DNA from: Ilumatobacteraceae bacterium
Lineage (GTDB): Bacteria; Actinomycetota; Acidimicrobiia; Acidimicrobiales; Ilumatobacteraceae
Assembly: GCA_025463305.1 (NCBI GenBank)
Contig: JAOBWK010000051.1
Span: forward strand, 1-46,524
DNA length: 46,524 bases
Direction of reading: 5' to 3'
The notes under the pieces: model-generated
Databases searched by the model: none
Seen by the model: the letters and a program-made list of their open reading frames with translations, nothing else
Told to the model about the DNA's origin: nothing
Shown: positions 31,607 through 39,374 of the stretch, piece by piece
Layout: each line of letters starts with the position of its first letter
Numbering within the stretch: position 1 is the first letter of the stretch
Program-made: the position numbers and the translations under genes

Positions 31607-31612
31607 ACGGTA
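31607..31612 (-). promoter_or_regulatory. Candidate -10 of aldo-keto reductase gene (leaderless)
   Basis: The minus-strand TACCGT is followed by 6 nt and ATG 31600, the commonest arrangement in this window. Confidence 0.55.
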
Positions 31613-31681
31613 CCCATCGATCCCGATTCGAGTCGCAGGTCGTCGGTCATGCCACGATGTGGAACATCATGGATCTGCGGT

Positions 31682-31737
31682 TCCCGATCATGAAATATCG
31701 GGAAATCTCGATCGTTTTAGTCGGGTATCGCTAGAGT
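31682..31737 (+). promoter_or_regulatory. Sulfate-importer control region
   Basis: TCCCGAT-N8-ATCGGGA (31682-31703) is a perfect 7-bp inverted repeat in an unusually AT-rich stretch. A -10-like TAGAGT is at 31732-31737, and AGGGGAGA (31760-31767) precedes ATG 31774. The repeat lies where an activator or repressor of the sulfate genes would bind; the regulator is not encoded beside it. Confidence 0.55.
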
Positions 31738-31773
31738 GCTGCCCGCACATTCGCGATCAGGGGAGAACACGCA

Positions 31774-33021
31774 ATGAGAAGGACCACGAGAACGCTCTTG
31801 GGGCTGTCGATGGCCGGGGCGTTGGCCATGTCGGCATGCAGCTCGGACTCGAAGAGCGCGAGCACGACCGCCGCTCCGGCAGCGACGACGGCGGCCAGCA
31901 CGGCCGAGACGACGGCCGCCAGCACTGCGGCCAGCACGGCGGAGACGACGGCGGCCACCACCGGCGCGAGCACGGCCGAGACGACGGCTGGTTCCAGCGC
32001 AGCGTCGACGCCCGGCTCGACCGACGCCACCACCGCAGCATCCACCGACGCGACGACGGCCGGCACCACGGCAGCCGCCGACCCGGGCGGTCCCGTGGAC
32101 CTGTCGCTCGTCGCGTTCTCGGTGCCGAAGGAGGCCGACGAGGCGCTGGAGAAGGCGTTCGCCGCCACGCCCGAGGGCAAGGACACCACGTTCACCGAGT
32201 CGTACGGCGCGTCGGGCGATCAGAGCCGCGCCGTCGTCGCCGGTCTCAAGGCCGACATCGTCCACTTCTCGCTGGAGAGCGACGTGACCCGCCTGGTCAA
32301 GGAGAAGCTGGTCGCCGACGACTGGAACGCCGGACCGAACAAGGGCATCGTCTCCACGTCCGTCGTCGTCATCGCGGTCCGTCCCGGCAACCCGAAGCAC
32401 ATCACCGGTTGGGACGACCTGATCAAGGACGGCATCCAGATCGTGACCCCGAACCCCGGCTCGTCCGGCTCGGCGCGTTGGAACATCCTCGCCGCCTACG
32501 GCCACGTGATCGCCAACGGCGGCTCCGAGGACGACGCCAAGGCCTACCTCACGTCGTTCTTCAAGAACACCGTTGCGCTGCCGGGCAGCGGCCGTGACGC
32601 GACCACCGCGTTCCTCGCCGGCACGGGCGACGTGCTCATCTCGTACGAGAACGAGGCGATCCTCGCCAAGCAGTCGGGCGCCGCGCTCGACTACGTCGTG
32701 CCCGACCAGACGCTGCTGATCGAGAACCCGGCAGCCGTCACTACCGATGCCGCCCCGCGGGCCAAGGCGTTCCTCGACTTCGCGCTCAGCGATGCCGGCC
32801 AGACGATCTTCGTCCAGAAGGGCTTCCGTTCGCTGAACAACTCGATCACCGGCGTGAACGTCGTCGGTGCGAACGATCCGGCGAACCCGTTCCCGACGCC
32901 GAAGAAGCTGCTCACCATCACCGGTGACTTCGGTGGCTGGACCGACGCGGCGAAGAAGTACTTCGACGCCGACACGGGCATCGTCACCCTGATCCAGCAG
33001 CAGACGGGCAAGACCTCGTGA
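31774..33021 (+). CDS. sbp: Sulfate/thiosulfate ABC importer substrate-binding lipoprotein
   Basis: The 415-residue protein starts at ATG 31774. The lipoprotein signal ends MSAC|SSDS. About 85 residues of Ser/Thr/Ala-rich linker follow. The binding domain begins at PVDLSLVAFSVPKEADEALEKAF and shows family blocks ESYGASGDQSRAVVAGLKADIVHFSLESDVTRLV, GWDDLIKDGIQIVTPNPGSSGSARWNILAAYG and GTGDVLISYENEAILAKQ. It captures sulfate (or thiosulfate) outside the membrane and delivers it to the CysTW channel. The stop overlaps the cysT start (GTGA). The linker is much longer than in Gram-negative homologues, as fits a lipid-tethered receptor reaching through a thick wall. Confidence 0.94.
   Translation: MRRTTRTLLGLSMAGALAMSACSSDSKSASTTAAPAATTAASTAETTAASTAASTAETTAATTGASTAETTAGSSAASTPGSTDATTAASTDATTAGTTAAADPGGPVDLSLVAFSVPKEADEALEKAFAATPEGKDTTFTESYGASGDQSRAVVAGLKADIVHFSLESDVTRLVKEKLVADDWNAGPNKGIVSTSVVVIAVRPGNPKHITGWDDLIKDGIQIVTPNPGSSGSARWNILAAYGHVIANGGSEDDAKAYLTSFFKNTVALPGSGRDATTAFLAGTGDVLISYENEAILAKQSGAALDYVVPDQTLLIENPAAVTTDAAPRAKAFLDFALSDAGQTIFVQKGFRSLNNSITGVNVVGANDPANPFPTPKKLLTITGDFGGWTDAAKKYFDADTGIVTLIQQQTGKTS
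31857..32085 (+). repeat. Degenerate Ser/Thr/Ala codon repeat in binding-protein linker
   Basis: Units such as AGCACGGCCGAGACGACGGCC recur about every 30-45 bp with small changes and encode STAETTA-type segments. The region could expand or contract by slippage or recombination. Confidence 0.65.
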
Positions 33022-33887
33022 CGCTTGCGTCGCTCGACGACGCAACCCAAGGTTCCGCTGGGGCGGGGAGTCGGCCGCGTTCGCGGCGGGCTCCCCGCCC
33101 GGGCGCGCTGTCGCTCGGTTCCGGGCTGGGCCTCGGCGTCGGGATGATCTGGTTCAGCCTGCTCGTGCTGATCCCGCTGACGGCCGTGGTGGTCAAGGCC
33201 CAGTCGGGTGGTTGGCACGCGTACTGGAAGACGATCGAGAACCCGCAGACCTGGGCGGCGATCAAACTCACCGTCGAGCAGTCGTTGCTCGTCACCCTGA
33301 TGAACGTGGTGATGGGCACCCTGATCGCGTGGGTGCTCGTGCGGGACCACTTCTTCGGCAAGCGCGCGCTCGAGGTCGTCATCGACGTGCCGTTCGCGCT
33401 GCCCACCATCGTCGCCGGCCTGGTGCTGCTGTCGCTGTACGGTCCGCGCAGCCCGATCGGCATCAACATCGCCAACACCCAGAAGGCCGTGTTCCTCGCG
33501 CTCGCGTTCGTCACCGTGCCGTTCGTGGTGCGCACCGTGCAGCCGGTGCTCGAGCAGCTCGACCTCGAGGCCGAGGAGGCAGCCGCATCGCTCGGCGCGA
33601 GCCGGTTCACGACGTTCCGACGGGTGGTGCTGCCGAGCCTCGCTCCCGCGATCGGCGCGGGTGCCGCGCTGTCGTTCGCCCGCGCGATCAGCGAGTACGG
33701 CTCGCTCGTGCTGCTGTCGGGCAACCTCGCCCTGCGCACCGAGGTCACGTCCGTGCGCATCCTGACCTACATCGAGAACGGCAACACCGCCGCTGCCTCG
33801 GCCGTCGCGTCCACGCTGCTGCTGATCTCGCTCGCGGTGATCGTGCTCGTCGACATCATCCAGCGTCGGGTGGCCCGCCGTGACTGA
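33018..33887 (+). CDS. cysT: Sulfate ABC importer permease CysT
   Basis: The 289-residue protein starts at GTG 33018, overlapping the binding-protein stop by 4 bp. A basic, disordered N-terminus (~30 residues, RPRSRRAPRPG) precedes six predicted membrane helices. The cytoplasmic EAA loop that contacts the ATPase is EQLDLEAEEAAASLGASRFTTFRRVVLPSLAPAIGAGAAL. DVPFALPTIVAGLVLL and FARAISEYGSLVLLSGN are typical of CysT/CysU. It forms the sulfate channel with CysW. Confidence 0.95.
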   Translation: MTLASLDDATQGSAGAGSRPRSRRAPRPGALSLGSGLGLGVGMIWFSLLVLIPLTAVVVKAQSGGWHAYWKTIENPQTWAAIKLTVEQSLLVTLMNVVMGTLIAWVLVRDHFFGKRALEVVIDVPFALPTIVAGLVLLSLYGPRSPIGINIANTQKAVFLALAFVTVPFVVRTVQPVLEQLDLEAEEAAASLGASRFTTFRRVVLPSLAPAIGAGAALSFARAISEYGSLVLLSGNLALRTEVTSVRILTYIENGNTAAASAVASTLLLISLAVIVLVDIIQRRVARRD

Positions 33888-34764
33888 GGCGGCGCCACAG
33901 AGCGCCCGTCGCGCCGCGCAGCGCCGCCGGTCGCCACGCGCCGTTCGCTACCTGTTCCGCGTGCTGGTCGTCGGCTACCTCTTCGTGATCGTCGCCTGGC
34001 CGGTCTCGCTCGTCGCCAAGAACACCTTCGCCGACGGCTGGAGCTCGATGCGGACAGCCCTGCACGATCCACTCGTCACGAGCGCGCTGAAGCTCACCGC
34101 GTATGTCTCCGTGGTCGCGGTGATCATCAACCTCGTCTTCGGCGTCGGGATGTCGCTGATCCTCGTGCGCCGCCGGTTCCCCGGTCGCCGCACCCTCAGC
34201 GCGCTCATCGACCTTCCGCTGTCGGTCTCGCCGGTCGTGGTCGGGTTGGCGCTCGTGCTGACCTACAACCGCCGCGACGGGTTCTTCGGCAAGACGCTCG
34301 AGGCTCACGGCTACAAGATCCTGTTCGCCAACCCGGCCATCATCATGGCCACCGTGTTCGTCTCGCTCCCGCTGATGATCCGCGAGATCGTCCCGGTGCT
34401 CGAGGAGATCGGCACCGATCAGGAGCAGGCGGCGCGCAGCCTCGGCGCCGGCCCGTTCCAGACGTTCCGGCGGATCACCCTGCCGTCGATCAAGTGGGCC
34501 GTCGTGTACGGCGTCGTGCTCAGCCTGGCCCGGGCGATGGGTGAGTTCGGTGCGGTCAAGATCGTGGCGGGCAACGTCGCGGGCAAGACCCAGACGGCCA
34601 CCCTCATCGTCGAGCAGACGTATCAGGACTTCCACCAGAGCACGGCGTACGCCACCTCGTTCATCCTCGCCTTCGTCGCCGTTGCGTGCATCGTCGTCGT
34701 CACCATCATCCGTCCGAACGCCAGCAAGGCCAAGGCCACCACCACGACCGGAGGGAACGCGTGA
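33880..34764 (+). CDS. cysW: Sulfate ABC importer permease CysW
   Basis: The 294-residue protein starts at GTG 33880, eight bases inside the end of cysT. Six membrane helices are predicted after a basic N-terminus. [28 protein letters not shown] and the EAA loop [39 protein letters not shown], then [18 protein letters not shown], are the hallmarks of CysW. The tail is Lys/Thr-rich. The start of cysA lies in its stop codon. Confidence 0.95.
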   Translation: MTEAAPQSARRAAQRRRSPRAVRYLFRVLVVGYLFVIVAWPVSLVAKNTFADGWSSMRTALHDPLVTSALKLTAYVSVVAVIINLVFGVGMSLILVRRRFPGRRTLSALIDLPLSVSPVVVGLALVLTYNRRDGFFGKTLEAHGYKILFANPAIIMATVFVSLPLMIREIVPVLEEIGTDQEQAARSLGAGPFQTFRRITLPSIKWAVVYGVVLSLARAMGEFGAVKIVAGNVAGKTQTATLIVEQTYQDFHQSTAYATSFILAFVAVACIVVVTIIRPNASKAKATTTTGGNA

Positions 34765-35813
34765 GCATCGAAGTCCGCGGGGTCAACAAGCGGTTCGGCG
34801 ACTTCGTCGCCCTCGACAACGTCTCGGTGAACATCCCCACCGGTCAGCTGACCGCGCTCCTCGGGCCGAGCGGTGGCGGCAAGTCGACGCTGTTGCGGAT
34901 CATCGCCGGGCTCGAGTTCGCCGACAGCGGCAGCGTCGACATCGAAGGCGTCGACGTCACCCACCTGCCGCCGCAGAAGCGCAACGTCGGGTTCGTCTTC
35001 CAGCACTACGCCGCCTTCAAGCACATGTCCGTCGCCCGCAACGTCGCGTTCGGGATCGAGATCCGCAAGCGCCCGAAGGCCGAGGTCAAGGCGAAGGTGG
35101 CCGAACTGCTCGCACTCGTCCACCTCACCCAGTTCGCCGATCGGCTCCCGGCCCAACTGTCCGGTGGTCAGCGCCAGCGCATGGCGCTCGCCCGCGCGCT
35201 CGCCGTCGAGCCCACCGTGCTGCTCCTCGACGAGCCGTTCGGTGCGCTCGACGCGAAGGTCCGCAAGGAGCTGCGCGAGTGGTTGCGCCGGTTGCACGAC
35301 GAGGTGTCCGTCACCACGGTGCTCGTCACCCACGATCAGGACGAAGCGCTCGAAGTGGCCGACGAGATCGTCGTGATCAACGAGGGCCGCATCGAGCAGA
35401 TCGGCAACCCCGATCAGCTGTACGACACGCCGGCCAACGAGTTCGTGATGAGCTTCCTCGGGCCGGTCACGCGGTTGCACGGCCAGCTCGTGCGCCCGCA
35501 CGACCTCGAGCTGCACGTCACCGATCCGGGCGACGCCACCGTCGGCACCATCACCCGCGTCACTCGCGTCGGCTTCGAGGTGCGGGTCGACGTGTCCGTG
35601 CCCGACGCGCGGGCTGCCGATGTCGCGCCGGTCGACACCGTGCTCGCCACGCTCACCCGCACCCACTACCAGGCGCTCGGCCTCGACGTCGGTGCCACGG
35701 TGTGGATCCGGCCGGCTCCCGGCGCACCCACCGTCGGCGGAGCGCCGGCCGGTGTGGCGCGAACTGACCCGGGGTTCGCTCCGCCGGTCGTCGCCGTCGT
35801 CGCCGGTCACTGA
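34761..35813 (+). CDS. cysA: Sulfate ABC importer ATPase CysA
   Basis: The 350-residue protein starts at GTG 34761, overlapping cysW by 4 bp; GGAGGGA lies just upstream. Walker [11 protein letters not shown]-loop [18 protein letters not shown], signature [19 protein letters not shown], Walker [15 protein letters not shown] and the switch histidine [15 protein letters not shown] are all intact. The C-terminal ~110 residues ([18 protein letters not shown]) form the TOBE-like regulatory domain of CysA proteins. It powers uptake of sulfate and is the last gene of the four-gene operon. Confidence 0.96.
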   Translation: MSIEVRGVNKRFGDFVALDNVSVNIPTGQLTALLGPSGGGKSTLLRIIAGLEFADSGSVDIEGVDVTHLPPQKRNVGFVFQHYAAFKHMSVARNVAFGIEIRKRPKAEVKAKVAELLALVHLTQFADRLPAQLSGGQRQRMALARALAVEPTVLLLDEPFGALDAKVRKELREWLRRLHDEVSVTTVLVTHDQDEALEVADEIVVINEGRIEQIGNPDQLYDTPANEFVMSFLGPVTRLHGQLVRPHDLELHVTDPGDATVGTITRVTRVGFEVRVDVSVPDARAADVAPVDTVLATLTRTHYQALGLDVGATVWIRPAPGAPTVGGAPAGVARTDPGFAPPVVAVVAGH

Positions 35814-35830
35814 GCTGAGCCGAGGTCAGC
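35814..35830 (+). terminator. Weak hairpin after cysA
   Basis: GCTGA (35814-35818) and TCAGC (35826-35830) form a 5-bp stem right after the cysA stop. It is weak but suitably placed. Confidence 0.3.
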
Positions 35831-35842
35831 GGATCTGCACCT

Positions 35843-35911
35843 GCCGACCGGCTGCAGATCCTCGACACCCCGTCGGAGAGCGCGTACGACCGCATCGTCG
35901 CGCTGGCCTCA
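35843..35911 (+). pseudogene. Fragment of a GAF-domain sensor protein
   Basis: The plus frame reads ADRLQILDTPSESAYDRIVALA, which matches the conserved entry of many GAF sensory proteins (R-L-x-I-L-D-T-P-x-E-x-x-F/Y-D-R-I-x-x-L-A). No start codon precedes it and the match ends abruptly, so it is a remnant. The gap between cysA and the ligase (35814-36141) holds this and the next fragment, with no intact gene. Confidence 0.55.
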
Positions 35912-35953
35912 CCGGATCGACTTCACCATCGGCAGCCTCGCCTGCGCGGCCAC

Positions 35954-36045
35954 ACGATGATGGCCGAGGGTGCTGCGGTGATCGTCGAGCTCGCCCTCGT
36001 CGGCGCTGACGGCCCGACCGGCGGCTTCTTCGGCGACCATCGGGC
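35954..36045 (+). pseudogene. C-terminal fragment of a short-chain dehydrogenase
   Basis: In the same frame as the GAF fragment, the residues MMAEGAAVIVELALVG and DGPTGGFFGDHR match the C-terminal end of carbonyl-reductase-like SDR proteins (EGA-x-T-x3-LA...DGPTGGFF-x-D). Everything upstream of that end is missing, so it is a decayed tail fused by deletion to the GAF fragment. Confidence 0.55.
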
Positions 36046-36141
36046 CCGTCGCTTGGTGACCGGTCGCGGACGCCGCCTACAGTCGATGCGACGGCAGGCG
36101 CGGCTCGGACCCGGCTGCGCACGTGTGACCGGGGGAGTGGA

Positions 36142-37641
36142 GTGGACGTTTTTGAGCTGTTGGAGGTGGTGTCGCCGGTGCTCGGCGATCGCCCGATCGT
36201 GACCGATCCTGCCGGCTCGGTCACCGCCGAGGAGCTCGATGCCGGAGCCCGCAACATCGGTGCGTGGCTCGCGGCGACGTCGGCCCGCCAGTTGGTGCTG
36301 ATCGACGTGAACTCGCGCACGGTGCCGCTGGCGTTGTTCGGCGCGGCCAACGCGGGCATCCCGTTCACGCCGGTCAACTACCGGCTCGCCGACGACCGCC
36401 TCCAGGCGCTGCTCGCACGGACGGCGCCGTCGATCGTGGTGGTCGGCGACGGTGTGGCCGAGCGGCTCGTCCCGATCGAGGGCGTCGAGCTCGTCAGCCG
36501 CGAAGACTTCCTCGAGATCGCCACGTCGGGGTCGCCCGTCACCGGTGAGGTCGCCCACGATCACCGCTCGCCGACGGCGGTGCTGCTGTTCACCAGCGGC
36601 ACCACGGGCGAGCCGAAGGCGGCGATCCTCGGCCACGAGAACCTGACGTCGTACGTGCTGTCGACGGTGGAGTTCGCCGGTGCCGAAGACGGCGAGGCGG
36701 CGGTCGTCAGCGTGCCGCCGTACCACATCGCCGGCGTGTCGGCGATCCTGTCGTCGGTGTTCTCGGGCCGCCGGATCGTCTACCTCGAGGCATTCGAGCC
36801 GGCCGCGTGGGTCGACATCATGACGGCCGAGCAGGTGACCCACGCGATGGTGGTGCCGACGATGCTGACCCGCATCCTCGACGAGCTCGAGACGCGTGGA
36901 GCGGCCCTTCCCGACCTCCGCGCCCTGTCGTACGGCGGTGGTCCGATGCCGCTCCCCGTGATCGAGCGCGCCCTGCAGATGCTGCCGCACGTCAACTTCG
37001 TCAACGCCTACGGCCTCACCGAGACAGCCAGCACGATCGCGATCCTCGGCCCCGACGACCACCGGCTCGCGTTCGGGTCCGACGACCCGGCCGTGCGCCG
37101 CCGGCTCACGTCGGTCGGCCAGCCGCTGCCCACCCTCGAGCTGTCGATCCGCGATCCGTTCGGCGAGCCGGTCGGACCGAACGAGCGTGGCGAGGTGTGG
37201 GTGCGCGGCTCGCAGGTGTCCGGTCGCTACGAGGGCCGCGAGTCCGACGACGACGACGGCTGGTTCGCCACGCGCGACTCGGGTGAGTTCGACGACGACG
37301 GCTACCTGTACCTGCACGGCCGGCTCGACGACGTCATCGTCCGCGGCGGCGAGAACCTGTCGCCGGGCGAGATCGAGGCCGTGCTCGTCGAGCACCCGGC
37401 TGTCGAGTCGTGCGCCGTGGTCGGCGTCCCCGACGCGGAGTGGGGCGAGCGCGTGGTCGCCGCGGTCGTGCTCCGCCGCGATGCGGCCGCGACGCAGGAC
37501 GAGCTCCGCGACTTCGTGCGGGCCCAGCTGCGATCGACGAAGACGCCGGAGCTGATCCAGTTCCGCGACGAGCTCCCGATGAACGAGACCGGCAAGCTGC
37601 TCCGCCGCGTCCTGCGCGACGAGCTCTCACACAGCACCTGA
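36142..37641 (+). CDS. AMP-forming acyl-CoA synthetase-like ligase
   Basis: The 499-residue protein starts at GTG 36142 with GGGGGAG upstream. Core motifs are LLFTSGTTGEPKAAIL (A3, adenylate P-loop), NAYGLTETAST (A5), RDSGEFDDDGYLYLHGRLDDVIVRGGENLSPGEIE (A7-A8) and the catalytic lysine in NETGKLLRR (A10). It activates a carboxylic acid with ATP to an acyl-AMP, normally then transferred to CoA. The size and hydrophobic pocket region (SVPPYHIAGVSAIL) fit medium/long-chain or aromatic acids; the substrate is not determined. No carrier protein is adjacent, so CoA is the likely acceptor. It ends at a strong bidirectional terminator. Confidence 0.93.
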   Translation: MDVFELLEVVSPVLGDRPIVTDPAGSVTAEELDAGARNIGAWLAATSARQLVLIDVNSRTVPLALFGAANAGIPFTPVNYRLADDRLQALLARTAPSIVVVGDGVAERLVPIEGVELVSREDFLEIATSGSPVTGEVAHDHRSPTAVLLFTSGTTGEPKAAILGHENLTSYVLSTVEFAGAEDGEAAVVSVPPYHIAGVSAILSSVFSGRRIVYLEAFEPAAWVDIMTAEQVTHAMVVPTMLTRILDELETRGAALPDLRALSYGGGPMPLPVIERALQMLPHVNFVNAYGLTETASTIAILGPDDHRLAFGSDDPAVRRRLTSVGQPLPTLELSIRDPFGEPVGPNERGEVWVRGSQVSGRYEGRESDDDDGWFATRDSGEFDDDGYLYLHGRLDDVIVRGGENLSPGEIEAVLVEHPAVESCAVVGVPDAEWGERVVAAVVLRRDAAATQDELRDFVRAQLRSTKTPELIQFRDELPMNETGKLLRRVLRDELSHST

Positions 37642-37646
37642 TCCCG

Positions 37647-37696
37647 GAACTGGACGCTCACTGGGCCCGGAACCGGGCCGATCGCGCGTCCAGTTC
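37647..37696. terminator. Nested bidirectional terminator
   Basis: Outer arms GAACTGGACGC (37647-37657) and GCGTCCAGTTC (37686-37696) are a perfect 11-bp stem; inside, GGCCCGG-AA-CCGGGCC (37664-37679) is a second perfect hairpin. It lies between the convergent ligase and DUF4188 genes. Confidence 0.75.
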
Positions 37697-37709
37697 GCCG
37701 GAGGAGGTG

Positions 37710-38204
37710 TCAGCCGGCGACGGGTGCGGCCTCGAGCCGGGCCTTCGCCGATTCCGATCGGGGCCCGACCGGGAGGTGCTCGGCACCTCGCGCGGCAGCG
37801 AGCCCCATCACCGGCATGTTCGAGTAGATCGTCTCGAACGCGTGGGCGGCCACCCGGTAGGTCTCGTGGTAGACGCCGACGTCGCCGCTCGCGCCGACCT
37901 TGCTGTTGAACGCCCGCCACGCCGGGAAGTGCAGATCGCTCGGGTTCTTGGCGAACGCCTGCAGATCCTCCGTCGACCGCCAGTACTGAATCAGCGAGAC
38001 CGTGCGACCGCCCACCATCGAGCGCGCCCCGAGGAACCCGGACTCCGGGTGCTCGTACAGCTCCTTCACCATCGGGCCCATCGCCATCGCGACCGGGATC
38101 CACTTGGTGAGCTTGCGCAGGCGGTTGATCCGCATGCCGATCACGAACACGACGAAGTCGCCCTCGATGTTCGCGGTGAACCTGCCGTTCTGGACCTTGC
38201 TCAT
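37710..38204 (-). CDS. DUF4188 / monooxygenase-like domain protein
   Basis: The 164-residue protein starts at ATG 38204 with GAAGGAGA 6 nt upstream. The family signature is clear: FTANIEGDFVVFVIGMRINRLRKLTKWIPVAMAMGPMVKELYEHPESGFLG, followed by SLIQYWRSTEDLQAFAKNPSDLHFPAWRAFNSK and GVYHETYRV. DUF4188 proteins adopt a ferredoxin-like dimeric alpha-beta fold related to ABM monooxygenases, with no assigned reaction. It is divergent from a MerR regulator whose operator covers both promoters, so it is the probable target of that regulator. Confidence 0.9.
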   Translation of the reverse strand: MSKVQNGRFTANIEGDFVVFVIGMRINRLRKLTKWIPVAMAMGPMVKELYEHPESGFLGARSMVGGRTVSLIQYWRSTEDLQAFAKNPSDLHFPAWRAFNSKVGASGDVGVYHETYRVAAHAFETIYSNMPVMGLAAARGAEHLPVGPRSESAKARLEAAPVAG

Positions 38205-38236
38205 GCTGCGTCTCCTTCGCGTCTGAATGGAGAGTA

Positions 38237-38266
38237 ACACTATCTACTATCTGTGTCCAGTAGGAT
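38237..38266. promoter_or_regulatory. MerR-type operator with tandem repeat and -10
   Basis: ACTATCT occurs twice in tandem (38239-38252) and is flanked by ACAC and GTGT. TAGGAT (38261-38266) is a -10 for the rightward gene, followed by 6 nt and GTG 38273. The minus-strand gene's promoter must overlap the same stretch. Confidence 0.5.
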
Positions 38267-38272
38267 GTGATC

Positions 38273-38914
38273 GTGAAGATCTCCGAGCTCAGTGCCTCGA
38301 GCGGCGTCAGCGTGGCGACGATCAAGTACTACCTGCGCGAGGGCCTGCTCTCGCCCGGCGTGAGCCGCTCGCCGAACCAGGCGGATTACGGCGACGAGCA
38401 CCTCGCTCGGCTGCGCCTGATCCGGGCGATGATCGACGTCGGCGGCCTCTCGATCGCTAGCGTCACCCAGACCCTGGCAGCGGTGGACGACACCTCGATC
38501 TCGATCCACGACGCGTTCGGCGTGGCCCAGGACGCGCTGAGCCCGTCGTGGCCGATCGAGCCCGACGACGACGAGCGCGTGACAGCGGCGCGTCGCGAGG
38601 TCGATCGGTGGCTGCACAAGCGTCGTTGGAAGATCCGTCCGGACGCCGCGGCGAAGGCCGAGCTCGCCGATGTGCTCGTGCTGCTCGACCAGTTCGGCTG
38701 GGGCTGCTCGGCCGATCTGTTCGACGACGTGGCCGACGAGACGTTCGCCCAGGCGGCGGCTGAGATCCAGTTCGTCGACGACTCCCAGGATCGCTCGACG
38801 ATGATGCGGCAGGCCGTCATCGGCACGGTCGCGTTCGAGCAGGCCTACGGCGCGATCCGCCGTCTCGCGCTCGAGCACCACAGCCAGCGACGCTTCGGCC
38901 GCCCGAAGCGCTGA
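38273..38914 (+). CDS. MerR-family transcription regulator
   Basis: The start is GTG 38273 (213 residues) rather than GTG 38267, because it begins directly with VKISELSASSGVSVATIKYYLREGLLSPG and has a -10 6 nt upstream. The winged-helix region continues SPNQADYGDEHLARLRLIRAMIDVGGLSIASVTQTL. The C-terminal ~115 residues are helical (VDRWLHKRRWKIRPDAAAKAELADVLVLLDQFGW...EQAYGAIRRLALEHHSQRRF) and lack the cysteines of metal sensors, so an organic ligand is likely. Control of the divergent DUF4188 gene is inferred from position. Confidence 0.93.
   Translation: MKISELSASSGVSVATIKYYLREGLLSPGVSRSPNQADYGDEHLARLRLIRAMIDVGGLSIASVTQTLAAVDDTSISIHDAFGVAQDALSPSWPIEPDDDERVTAARREVDRWLHKRRWKIRPDAAAKAELADVLVLLDQFGWGCSADLFDDVADETFAQAAAEIQFVDDSQDRSTMMRQAVIGTVAFEQAYGAIRRLALEHHSQRRFGRPKR
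38891..38910 (+). terminator. Hairpin in the last codons of the merR gene
   Basis: CGCTTCGG (38891-38898) and CCGAAGCG (38903-38910) form a perfect 8-bp stem with a CCGC loop, ending just before the TGA at 38912-38914. A terminator inside the coding end is unusual but sterically possible. Confidence 0.45.
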
Positions 38915-38945
38915 TGCGTGTGCCGGCCCACGCCCGGCGGACCCG

Positions 38946-39332
38946 TCAGGGCTGGGGCGATCGCGGCGCGCTCATCAGTGCGCGCTGGAGGCCGGCCGGG
39001 TCGACCACCGACACCAGCAGTTGCCGGACGCGGACCGGGAATCCCGTCACCCAGCCACGGACGCGCGGCTCGATGTCGATCGTGAGGATGCCGTCGGCCG
39101 ACGCGTTGACCAGCCATCGGCCACGCCAGCCGTGCACGCCGCGACTGATCGGCCGCTGCGCGGACGGGGAGACGGCGCTGATGCTCGACAGCGGGATCGT
39201 GGCGTGGAACCCGATGCCCATCCGCACGACGACCTCGGTGTCGCCGACGTCGATCCAGCTCTGCTTCGGGCCCATGCCGAACGGCACGAACATCGTCCGG
39301 TTGAGCGGGGTGAAGGCGAGCTCGAACCTCAT
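38946..39332 (-). CDS. Conserved hypothetical beta-rich protein, 128 residues
   Basis: The start is ATG 39332, with GAGACT 6 nt upstream. The small soluble protein is predicted mostly beta (MRFELAFTPLNRTMFVPFGMGPKQSWIDVGDTEVVVRMGIGFHATIPLSSIS...), somewhat like a PH-type barrel; RGWVTGFPVRVRQLLVSVVDPAGLQRAL ends it. No signal peptide is present. I cannot name the family. It follows the LLM oxidoreductase on the same strand after 42 bases but has its own promoter-like element. Confidence 0.7.
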   Translation of the reverse strand: MRFELAFTPLNRTMFVPFGMGPKQSWIDVGDTEVVVRMGIGFHATIPLSSISAVSPSAQRPISRGVHGWRGRWLVNASADGILTIDIEPRVRGWVTGFPVRVRQLLVSVVDPAGLQRALMSAPRSPQP

Positions 39333-39338
39333 CGGGCC

Positions 39339-39344
39339 AGTCTC
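39339..39344 (-). promoter_or_regulatory. Candidate -10 of the 128-residue protein gene
   Basis: The minus-strand GAGACT is followed by 6 nt and ATG 39332; it differs by one base from the CAGACT elements at 7757 and 23851. Confidence 0.4.
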
Positions 39345-39374
39345 GCGCCTGCCCGCACCCGGTCAGGCCGCGGC

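Noticed and set aside
31601..31773. Riboswitch (cobalamin, SAM or similar) ahead of the sulfate operon
   Set aside because: The leader from the -10 to the start is only about 30 nt, too short for a known riboswitch; the inverted repeat lies upstream of the promoter.
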